A stretch of 64,000 nucleotides of DNA. Origin: Eucommia ulmoides. Lineage: Eukaryota > Streptophyta > Magnoliopsida > Garryales > Eucommiaceae. The notes beneath the pieces are model-generated. The model saw only the letters and a program-made list of their open reading frames with translations. It was not told the origin of the DNA and did not search any database. Each line of letters starts with the position of its first letter. Position 1 is the first letter of the stretch. The DNA lies in assembly GCA_016647705.1 (NCBI GenBank), contig CM028338.1, positions 22,031,577-22,095,576 of the forward strand. The letters are read 5' to 3'. Below are positions 55,101-64,000 of this stretch, in pieces. The translations under genes and the position numbers were made by a program.

Positions 55101-57124
55101 TGTGCTAGCCCAGTAGAATACCCAAGAGCGGGGGTGAATTGGATAATTAAAAAATATTATCAGAATATACTTGAATAAATCAAATAATTAATTTGATGCC
55201 TAAATTAATTATTATCTTTATATCACAGCGGAATTAAAATAAATCTAAGTGCATACCCAAACAACAAGAATAAACAAATTAAGAAAGCAGCACACCAGAT
55301 ATTTATACTAGGTTACTAAGCTACTTTTGGCTAATCTGTTCCCTAAGCTCCACGAAGGTCGCACCCGCTAAAACCAAGATTCATTTAAAGGTAGAAACCA
55401 AACCCGCACACCGATTCTTTTATAGGCTCAAAATTAACATTTACAATTTCTTTTTCTCAGACTAAGGAATAACCTCTACTTTTTACAGGCTAAAGAATCA
55501 CCTAATTCTTTTTAACACAAGGCTCAAGAATCACAACCTCACCAAAACACTCCAACTATCCTTTTACCTGGTAAGGATTGAACTGTTACAAAATCACTCA
55601 AAACAAAAATGCAATTCTTATTCAGGAAGAATCACTACCTTAATCTCTTTAGAGGAAGAGATTAAAACCCTGCTACCCTTGAATAAATATCCCCAATGAT
55701 ATTTAATCCGTCACAACTCACCAATACAAAAATTGATAAGTAAATCTCACTTGGAGCTTCTACCACCCCAGATAAATAAAAACTCAATCAATATCCCAAC
55801 TGGTAATAGAAATATGTGAGATGTAGAAATATGATTTTAATAAGATATGGGTAGCAAATTGGAGCACGTAATCAGATTCAAGAAATTATTTGAAAAAATA
55901 TTTTCTTCAAAAATCAAAAATAATTTCTAAGATTAATTTTCAAAAATAAAATAATAAACAAGTAATAATTAGTATGGAAAGATCTCACCCGGAATCCACA
56001 ATATTAATGATTAGAATAATTTAGCTTTAATTTCGGTATCAACAAAAATTGATCGCAGTTGATTATCAGAATTACTCTTAGAACAGCTCACAATGACTTA
56101 GAATGATAACTCTTATAAATGCTCTCTCAAAATGATATAAAGTGATTATGTCTCTTAGAATGATTCGCTTTACTAAGAAAATTTGCAGGTCTATATAAAG
56201 GCATATGTAATCAGGACAATAAAATACTCTTATAAACCCCTTATAACATTAGGACTTATTAGGTTCAATTTCACTTAATAACAACTTTTAAAACTCTCAA
56301 TTAAATCACCAAAATATTTCTCAATCAAAATAAATAAGTGTAGAATCCATTTTAATTATCAAATCGAGAAATATTAATATTTAATGAACCATATTAAAAG
56401 AATTTAATTAGTATATGAATCATATCTTAAATATAGAGAATATCCCTTAAATCTCTCTCAAATCCTAACAAAAAATGGCTACTTTGGGATTTAAAATCGG
56501 ATCAAACAATATCCTGAACCAGCACATTTAGTCGACAGATTCAAAGAGTTTGTCATGCTTTCACCGGTCGACCGCTTGATCGACTCACAGATTCAGAGAG
56601 TTCAGATGTTTTCATAGGTCGACCGGTTGGTCGACTCTTCAATTCAAGATGTGTCATCTTCCTTCTCCGGTCGACTCCTCAATTGACTGCCTCATTCTGA
56701 ATCACTTCTCTAATCTCGTTTTTAACCTACTTTCTTTTACGATTTCGTCCCTTTATCTATTTTTATATTTAAATAAGCTTCACTAATATTTTTATATTCC
56801 ATTTTAGTCATTCAAAAATATTTCTTTTTAATTTACATAGGAGCAAATAAATATATTTAACAAAAACACACATCAAATATAAGATTCATTTTGTGCCATG
56901 TGTGTGTTCATAAATGGAATATTAAGAATTAATATTTACTTGAGTTGTTCTCTCTAATTACTTCAAACTCTTAATACTTCTTCATCATCTTGATATCTTT
57001 ATTAAGCATCCATTCCATTTGACATCTTCATTACTGGAACTTTAAATCACTGAAACACTTGATCAAACATTAGTTCCACCAAAACATCAATACTTAATTA
57101 TTCATCAAAATATTGGGATCAACA
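55101..57124 (-). repeat. 3' LTR of the enzyme-bearing SIRE-like element
   Basis: The plus strand ends 'tattgggatcaaca', the reverse complement of TGTTGATCCCAATA. The left end (TGTGCTAGCCCAG) has drifted from the GGGCCAACA end. A GTCGAC array is at 56530-56695, TATA on the minus strand at 56191-56200, and the 'aggctaaagaatcacc' repeat at 55420-55560. Confidence 0.9.
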
Positions 57125-57138
57125 ATCTCCCCCTTTTT
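57125..57138 (-). promoter_or_regulatory. Polypurine tract
   Basis: AAAAAGGGGGAGAT on the minus strand, next to the LTR. Confidence 0.9.
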
Positions 57139-57469
57139 GATGATGATAATTAACTTTTGATATTTTCTTCAAAATAAAATATAACCATACTCCACCTGAA
57201 TTCGAGGATGGGTTCTTTAACTTGTTAGAGCTTCACAATGAAGATTTCAAAAATGCACAATTTAAAAAATACTCAATAAAGCACAATTTTTAAATTTCTC
57301 CCTTTTTATGAAAACTTATTAAAACACAATTTTAGAATACTCCCCCTAAATAAAACATCACGCATTTCTCCCCCTTTGTCATCTTCAAAAACAAATTTAG
57401 GTAGGAAAGAAGAAAGCAACAAACATGTAGCTCACACTAGGCAAACATCATTATGCCTAGCCGTACCCA

Positions 57470-58196
57470 AACCGCGAATGATTTTCACAAATTGATCTTC
57501 TGCTAGTGGTTTGGTAAAAATATCAGTAAGCTAGTCGAAGGTATCAATATACTCAATAATAATATCCCTTTTCTGAATGTAATCACAAATAAAGTGATGT
57601 CTAATCTTTATGTGCTTAGTTCATGAGTGTTGTGCAAGATTCTTACTTAGACATATAACACTTTTATTATCACAAAAGATCGAGACCTCCTCCATACAAA
57701 CTCCAAAATCATTTAACTGTTGCTTAATATATAAAATTTGAGCACAACAGTTACCAGCTGCCATATATTCAGCCTCAGTAGTAGACAAGGCTATCGAATT
57801 TTGTTTCTTACTTAACCAAGAAACCAAAGCATGTCCTAATAAATGACATGATCCGCTTGTGCTTTTTTGCTCAACTTTGTAACTGGCAAAGTCAGAGTCG
57901 AAGTAACTTACCAATTTAAAATCACACCTCCTAGGAGACCATAATCCTAGGTTAGTAGTCTCCTTTAAATAATGAAAAATTCGTTGAACCGCAGTCAAGT
58001 GCGATTCTTTGGGACAAGACTGAAATCTAGCACAAAGACAAACACTATACATAATGTTAGGTCTATTAGCAGTTAAATACAACAAGCTACCAATTATAGC
58101 TCGATACATCTTTTCATTAACGCTTTTACCCGTATTATCTTTTTCAATTTTTGTAGCCATTGCCATGAAAGTTTTGTACTCTTTAGCTCCTTCCAA
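57470..58196 (-). pseudogene. Copia RNase H and pol end, one stop
   Basis: The open frame 57621-58196 (191 codons) covers the RT thumb and RNase H: YRAIIGSLLYLTANRPNIMY, LCARFQSCPKESH, VSYFDSDFASYKVEQKSTSG (first Asp), SWLSKKQNSIALSTTEAEYMA (Glu) and IFCDNKSVICLSKN (Asp). A stop after LAQHS is followed in frame by TKHIKIRHHFI and the closing DIFTKPLAEDQF block to about 57470. The RNase H residues look intact, so this part decayed recently. Confidence 0.9.
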
Positions 58197-58835
58197 GCCA
58201 TATTCCTTTAACAGCTCCTTGGTGTATTTAGCTTGGTTTAAAAATATCCCTTATTTGGTTTGCTTAATTTGTAATCCAAGAATGAAATTCAGCTCTTCCA
58301 TCATACTCATTTCAAATTCAACCTGCATTATCTTAGCAAACTCTTGGTAAAGATCCTCATTAGTAGATCCAAAAAAGATATCATCAACATATACTTGTAC
58401 TAATAGGATATCAAAATCAGTTTACTTTACAAATAGTGTTATATCACAAATACCCATTCGAAAATCATTTTCGATCAAATATCGGCTAAGTCTCTCATAC
58501 CAAGCTCTCGGAGCTTGTTTGAGCCCGTACAAAGCCTTGCGAAATTTAAATACATGTTCGGGAAATTTGTCACTTTCAAATCCTGGGGGTTGTTCCACAT
58601 AAACTTCTTCAGCTAGAAAGCCATTTAGAAATGCACTCTTTACATCCATTTGATATACCTTAAAATTACGTGAACATGCAAAGACGAGTAGCATTCTAAT
58701 TGCTTCTTGTCTAGAAACAGGAACATAAGTTTCATAATAATCAATTCCTTCCTCTTGATTATAGCCCTGTGCCACTAATCTTGCTTTATTTTTAATTACC
58801 ATACCAGATTCATCCTTTTTGTTCCTAATAGCCAT
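58197..58835 (-). pseudogene. Copia reverse transcriptase, mostly open
   Basis: The open part 58422-58835 (137 codons): VIKNKARLVAQGYNQEEGID, TYVPVSRQEAIRMLL (usually TFAPVAR), YQMDVKSAFLNG (first Asp), YVEQPPGFE, FRKALYGLKQAPRAWYERLS. A stop lies near 58420. Beyond it a YVDDIFFGS block (intact YVDD) and MSMMEELNFILGLQIKQ are readable in the same region to 58197. This is the best-kept RT of the window. Confidence 0.9.
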
Positions 58836-59700
58836 TTAGTACCAATAACTGGATGAAAATCCGATCTCGGAATAAGACACCATATTTTGTTCCGCTCAAA
58901 TTAAACTAATTCATCTTGCGTTACGGAAATCCAAGATTCATCAATTAGTGCCTCATTTAAATTTTTAGGTTCAATTTGAGATAAGAAAGCCAGATTAATT
59001 ATATCCCTAAGAGAAGATCAAGTACTTACACCTTTTTCGAAATTACCGATGATTTCTTTAATTGAATGTCTTGGTACTTTCCTTATAACTCTTGGTAAAG
59101 TTAAATCATTCTCCTTAGGTTCCTCCTCTTGTTGAGACTGCATTGGTGCATCATTACCTTGGTTTTGGTTATTTGAGAAACCTGCATCATCATCATCCAA
59201 AACCTTTCTCGACAAGTATGGATCAACTTCCTCAAAAACAACATACATAGTTTCTTCTACTACTAGAGTACATTTATTAGAAATTCTATAAGCTTTACTA
59301 TTAGTAGCATATCCAAGAAAAATCCCATAATCGGATTTAGCATCAAATTTATTAAGATTATCATTGTCATTCAAAATGAAACATTTGCATCCAAAGACTT
59401 TAAAATATAAAATGTTAGGAGTCTTACCATTCTAGATTTCATATAGGGTTTTGTTAAACCCTCTACGAATTGATACCCGGTTTACCACGTGACAAGCGGT
59501 ACTTATTGCTTCGGCCCAGAAGTAGGTTGGTAAACAATTTTCACTTAGCATTGTTCTGGCCAGCTCTTGAAGCATTCTGTTCTTCTTTTCTACTACATCA
59601 TTTTGTTGCGATGATCTTGGTGCAGAAAAGTTGTGAGCATAAGCATGCTCATCACAGTAGCTTATCACTTCATCATTTTTAAATTATCTTTCTCTGTTAC
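58836..59700 (-). pseudogene. Copia integrase C-terminus and linker, truncated
   Basis: The piece 59432-59668 holds the end of the catalytic core: AHNFSAPRSSQQNDVVEKKN (Glu region; family usually NGVVERKN), LPTYFWAEAISTACHVVNR. The piece 59018-59374 is the C-terminal part: NKFDAKSDYGIFLGYATNSK and an acidic, Gln/Glu-rich linker, ending in the PRHSIKEIIG block before RT. The first two catalytic Asp residues would lie beyond 59700 and are absent. Confidence 0.85.
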
Positions 59701-60812
59701 TACAAAAGTTAAAAATAGAACATTGCTTCTCATTTTGAAACTTAAACGAAATCCTACAAAAACTTTACCGAGGGAAGAGATTTCCTAAAACCATTCGTTT
59801 CTAAATTTCACTCAAGTTGGGGAATGAAAACGAGGTCACGGAAAACTCTCCCACAATTTATCGAATCGCCGGATTCATCTTAAGGTTCGTAAGGGTTAAT
59901 TCCAATAAATAAAATATTTTATTATATTTTTTTTTGGATTTTTTTATTTTGTTTTTTTTTTTTTTTTAGTTTTGATAACAAGAATAAATCAAATAAATAA
60001 ATAAATAATACATAAAAATAAATAATGAAAACATCCTTCACCTAACGATCGGGGGTTAAGTTTAAGCACGAGAAACCCACCTCGACATTTTCATCGGACG
60101 ACTTTATTTTTTTGAGTTTTTTTTTATGAATTTGTAAACAAAATTAAAAATAAAAAATGCACAAAGTAAAAAATATATAGTGACATGGTGTTCTCGTCTA
60201 AACGGTCAGAGGTTAAGATTGAGAATGGAGAACCTCATCCCGGCGTTTTTCATCGAGTCATCAGACAAAAATAAATAAATAAATAAATAAAACTTTCCGA
60301 AATTTAAATTGCAAAGAGAATAAAATAAACTGAAAGAAGAATTAAAAATTAGAAAATATACCTGTTCTAGGCCAAGAATCTCGATACCCGGGTTTTTCTA
60401 TCTCGCATACGGCTTCCTGGAAGGGCTTTGAGAATCACTCTTCTAAAGAATGTGACTCCTCTCAATTTTTGAATGTCCCCGAAGGGTTTCTTTCTAAATT
60501 TTTGTATCCAAACTATTTGGAGGAGGGTTTTATTTATAGGAAAAATGTGGAGTGATAAATTTTAAAAACCCTAGGAAACCCTAGTCCCAATTCGACGAGG
60601 AAAAAGAAACAAAACCTAAAAGAAAATGGAAAAGGAAACCTAATCCCATTTTGACAAGGAAACCTTTTCTTTGCCATTTTATTTTTATTTTTTATTTTAT
60701 CTTTATTTTCTTGTTTATCTATTTTTTATTATTATTTTTTAAAATAAAAATAAAATCAATTTTAAAATAAAATATAATTTTTTTGCGGGACAGTCAAAAT
60801 GTCGTGTCTACA
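59701..60812 (-). repeat. Ogre-like LTR, minus orientation
   Basis: On the minus strand the right end reads TGTAGACACGACATTTTGAC, the start I remember for Ogre-type LTRs (TGTAGACAC). A TATA box CCTATAAATAAAACC lies on the minus strand at 60527-60541, followed by the leader. Two diverged copies of a block of about 80 bp occur (60030-60105 and 60190-60265: 'ggttaag..gagaa..cctc'). The left limit is not clear; the border with the copia element is near 59700. Confidence 0.6.
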
Positions 60813-61099
60813 GCTACACCTTTTTGTCATGCGAGTTCCACTTGCTTGACAAAGATAGAAGATCACGCCATTTTGAACGTCCCATTTTTCTGATTTTTTT
60901 CAAAGCATTTTTATTTTTATTTTTATTTTTATTTTTATTTTTTTATAACAAAAGACAAAATTAGACAAAAACGATCATTTTCAAGGCGTGATGGAAAAAG
61001 AAGGGAATAGAATATGGATGAATTTCGACCAAACCCTACGAGGGTTGCCTACGTATCTCGACAATGCCAAGAATCAAGTCTCACGTAGTTCAGCATATG
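60813..61099 (-). other. Ogre-like 3' region next to the LTR
   Basis: 'gaccaaaccctacgagggtt' and 'gcctacgtatctcg' (about 61025-61060) are phrases I associate with Ogre/Tat leaders or 3' regions. A similar block occurs at 62055-62125 ('gcctacgtaccttagcat'). An (ATTTTT)n run is at 60907-60945. A weak purine run stands next to the LTR. Confidence 0.5.
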
Positions 61100-61436
61100 C
61101 CCCAAGCGGGGCGATGAAAGAATGCAAAATAAAGTAGCTTTCACGGAGAGGCAATGCAGAATATAGAAAACGTCATCACAGAGAGGCCAAATACAGATGG
61201 AAAAGCCATCACAGAGAGACAAAAATACAAAAAAAAAATGACAAGCCACCACGGAAGGGCATAATGCAAAAATGAAGGCTATCACGGAGAGGCACAAATG
61301 CAAAATGAAAAGCCTTTACGGAGAGGCTGAATGCAAAAATAGAAAAGCCATCACAAAGAGGCAAAATGCAAAATGAAAAGCCACCATGGAGGGGCATAAT
61401 GCAAAAAATGAAAAGCCACCACAGAGGAGCAAAATG

Positions 61437-61470
<34 letters not shown>

Positions 61471-61924
61471 CCACCACGGAAGGGCAAAATGTAAAAATGA
61501 AAGGCCATCACGGAGGGGCAAAATGAAAATGGAAAAACCAACACAGAGCGGCATGACGCAAAAATGAAAAGGGAATCACGGAGAGGCTAAATACAAAAAT
61601 AAAAAGCCACCGCGGAGGGGCATAATGGAAAAAGAAATGCCATCACGGAGAGACAGAATGCAAATAGAAAAGCCACCACGGTGGGGCGTAATGCAAAAAA
61701 GCAATGCCATCACGGAGAGGCAGAATGCAAATGGGAAAGCCACCACGAAGGGGCATAATGCAAAAAAGAAATGTCACCACAGAGAGGCAAAATGCAAATG
61801 GAAAAGCCACCACGGAGGGGCATAATGCAAAAATGAAAAGCCACCACAAAGGGGCATAATACAAAAAAGAAACGTCATCACGGAGAGGAAGAATACAAAT
61901 GGAAAAGTTGCCACGGAGGGGCAT
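61100..61924. repeat. Tandem array, unit about 35 bp, partly as about 70-bp pairs
   Basis: About 23 units of the form 'ccaccacggaggggcataat' plus 'gcaaaaatgaaaag'. In the right half two unit types alternate ('ccatcacggagaggcagaat' and 'ccaccacggaggggcataat'). A poly(A) run of about 33 interrupts the array at 61437-61469. The frames on both strands across it (Phe/Cys/Leu/Pro-rich or Lys/His-rich) come from the repeat. It lies between an Ogre-like gag relic and LTR, where Ogre elements are known to carry tandem repeats. Confidence 0.93.
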
Positions 61925-63589
61925 GTGAACTAAGGGTAGGATATAAGATGTGCCTCAGCCAGTGGCTAGGGCTGCCCAATTTAAAACTCCCTAAATGCAA
62001 AAACAGACAAATTCCATATAATGTGCCCCAGCCTTAGGCTGGGGCGAAATTGACATTTTAATGACCGAACCTATAGAGATTGCCTACGTACCTTAGCATT
62101 TTGCCGAGGATCAGGTTTAACGTAGTTCATTGAACGCCCCTTTTAGGGAAAAACGCATACATTGATACTCATTTAAAGCTTCTGAATTTTCAGCAATAAG
62201 AGTTTCCAATTGGAGTCGGAGGGTAAGAAGTTCTAGTGATAGGGAAATCCATGCTTCTAGTCCTTTTGATATCCTTGTAACTGGACAAGAAAAACATATG
62301 CAACACCAAAATTTAGTTTGAAAAACTTGTTACCTTTGACGACTCGCAATTCTGTTCCCCCCTTTCGGTCGTAATCGCTTCAGCTGATGGTATTTAGATC
62401 GGAACAATATCAAGAGATTCTTCCATTTGAATTTAGAAGCTTCGCTTTCTAACTCAGGGCAAAGCTTGTCTCGGGTGATTCGATGAAACCTTTTTTTTTT
62501 TTTTTTTTTTTTTTTTAACTTCCGAGATTTCGCTTTTCAACTCATGGGAGGGCCCAATATGCCTCATAAAGGTCTCCTTGGCTTGCTCGACTGGATTCTT
62601 GTCTTTTCAAATTTTTATGTGCTTCGATGCTTGGGGTTCTAATACTCTTACATGCTCTGTGTTTTCTCATGTTCTGCAAAATTGATTTAGTCCAAAAAAA
62701 TGGACAAATGTCGAAAATTACTAAGACGAGTACCTTCAATACCCGATATGATTTTCTGTGAGATCTTGAGTTGGATTGCAGAGGAATACGGTTCCAATAC
62801 ATTTCTAGACCACGACCAATGTTTCTTTTCACAAATTCTGATTCCATTCAAATCTATCAAGTTTTGATCCCGAAAAACATCGTTTACCCGCCAATTTGGA
62901 CCAAGACGAAAAACTTGAACAATAGTGTTTCTTGCTTGGTTACCCCACTTTTCATTTTTTCTTCTTTTTTTTAAATAGATGATCGAACATACAATGGTTT
63001 AGGGGCAGCCGAGCTTATCAATAAACTTAATCTTCTTTGCGAATTAAGACCTTCTTGCAATATTTGAGTGTTTCTTCATTGGGATCATTGGTCTGAGATG
63101 ATTGTATTATCTTTTTTCCATTGGGTCTGACAACAAGCAAACCGGGATGTTTATACCCGATTTTATCAAATCACTAAAGAACCACCAGAGATGGCTTGAT
63201 CAACATTGTTTGGAAGAACAAAATTTTCCTTTATTTCTATTCTCATCGGATCGTGGTCTAGCTCTGTATCGAAATCATATCGTCACATCCTCGCTCAGTT
63301 ACATCACATACAACATATGCAAGCAATTTTGGGTACCTAAAAGAGTAAGATTTAAACATTAGACTGTTATTTTGGATAAAACAGTATTGTATTTATTGAA
63401 ATTTAAAAGTCATTACAGAGAAAAATCATTTTTCATCCAAAAGACCAACAGGATGGAGAGGTGAGAACACGAAAATGTTCCAATTTTATCAAAACTTCTA
63501 GCAAATTGAAAGTAAACAAGAAAACCTAATTTTGTAGCCTTAAGATTTTTCAAATCAAGCCTCAGGCACATGACTTGTTCCCATCTCCA
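61925..63589. other. Ogre-like internal remnant, no gene recognised
   Basis: A second copy of the 'gcctacgta..gtagttcat' block at 62055-62125 and a poly(T) run at 62491-62516. Minus- and plus-strand frames of 66-101 codons have no domain features. pol is absent between gag relic and LTR. Confidence 0.45.
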
Positions 63590-64000
63590 CCAACGTTTTG
63601 GTAAAAATTGACTTCATTACTCCATGAAGGTACATGCTGAGGCAGCGGATTCTACTGACAATTTGGCACACCGATCTCAAGTTTTTAAGGAAGCGTGATG
63701 GCTCTTGTCCGTATGAACTCCTGGAACTTATCATTTAGCTTAAAGTACTGCTCTGTTATATGTCCTCTAGTTTCCAATTGGTACTCATAGAAAGCATTTG
63801 AAGAAACGGCTTTACTACCAGGCTTAGGTTTGTAGGATGGAAGGGGTATCAGCATCCCCTGCTTTAAACAACTCCGGTACAGCTCGGTGATTGGGATCGG
63901 AAGGTCTAGTAGTTCTTTGTCATCATTTTGGAAGTTTTCCCTAGTAGTACGAGGTAGATAGCCTTTACGGTATTAGGTTCCTGACTTTTGGGTATGGCTA
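63590..64000 (-). pseudogene. Ogre/Tat gag C-terminus, broken, runs off the window
   Basis: On the minus strand, LDLPIPITELYRSCLKQGML leads into IPLPSYKPKPGSK and then YEYQLETRGHITEQYFKLND and KFQEFI. This has the layout of the Tat/Ogre gag end, where a P.P..Y.EL..L block precedes a C.YH...GH..E.C..L...VQ.LI zinc-knuckle-like block. Here the Cys residues are replaced (Y, Y) and the His of YH is Gln, so the metal site is lost. A stop follows RTRAITLP. The N-terminal part lies beyond 64000. Confidence 0.65.

Larger units (their letters stand above)
55101..59700 (-). mobile_element. SIRE-like copia element with RT and RNase H, 5' part missing
   Basis: 3' LTR at left (55101-57124), polypurine tract at 57125-57138, pol end, RNase H, RT and the C-terminal part of integrase, all on the minus strand. 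It is cut at about 59700 inside the integrase, so gag, protease, most of integrase and the 5' LTR are missing. LTR ends and polypurine tract match the pol-less elements at 33100 and 41295. Confidence 0.88.

Noticed and set aside
61049-61924. Long frames on both strands with repeated FCILPLRDG-like or KSHHGGA-like peptides
   Set aside because: They are products of the 35-bp tandem array, open in several frames at once.
61100-61924. CRISPR-like array
   Set aside because: Units follow each other without unique spacers, vary continuously, and the context is plant retrotransposon DNA.

Overview
The window looks like nuclear DNA of a flowering plant, probably a eudicot with a repeat-rich genome. 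It is AT-rich, has no long uninterrupted host gene, and is built almost entirely of LTR retrotransposons and fragments of them nested in one another. Family names come from motifs read by eye (zinc knuckles, RT YVDD region, RNase H, integrase, primer-binding sites, polypurine tracts, LTR ends and target-site duplications, TSDs). No database search was possible, and the species cannot be named. I found no tRNA, rRNA or convincing non-mobile protein-coding gene.

Layout. 1-5762: AT-rich sequence with microsatellites and a weak Ogre/Tat-like segment. 5763-14421: a structurally complete minus-strand Ty1/copia element with 155-bp LTRs and a perfect 5-bp TSD (ATACA). It is split by a 3.28-kb insertion (7621-10901, TSD CTCAT) made of two LTRs of another family facing each other. 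14427-25912: remains of a Ty3/gypsy Tat-type element, with pol on the minus strand (20840-25912, two RNase H domains) and an intron-containing antisense ORF on the plus strand (17373-19110). A 1.34-kb solo LTR (23903-25245, TSD CATAG) interrupts pol. 25913-31036: a gag-only, Athila-like element (family B) inserted in the Tat protease region. 31037-31472: a piece of LTR-like sequence shared with 16080-16517.

32137-45133: SIRE/Maximus-like copia material on the plus strand. An old LTR is interrupted by a complete 7.9-kb element (33100-40998, TSD GTATA) that carries a coiled-coil/zinc-knuckle gag and an env-like or 'putative plant transposon protein' ORF but no protease, integrase, RT or RNase H. 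A second, more decayed relative follows at 41295-45133. 45134-55100: an inverted SIRE LTR is split by a gag-only Athila-like element (family A, 45496-53221), which is itself split by a SIRE solo LTR (48547-50697). A chromovirus integrase tail follows. 55101-59700: a minus-strand SIRE-like copia element that does keep RT and RNase H. 59700-64000: a minus-strand Ogre-like end, with an LTR, a 0.8-kb tandem array in the 3' untranslated region, and a gag-end relic.

How the parts relate. Two kinds of element here, the SIRE-like 33100/41295 pair and the Athila-like A and B families, keep LTRs, primer site, polypurine tract and a gag-like ORF but have lost pol. Their enzymes were presumably supplied in trans. 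The enzyme-bearing SIRE relative at 55101-59700 shares LTR ends and polypurine tract with the pol-less ones and is the kind of partner expected. The nesting gives a relative order of insertions. Many of the disabling changes in the youngest complete element look like C-to-T or G-to-A changes, as expected for methylated repeats.
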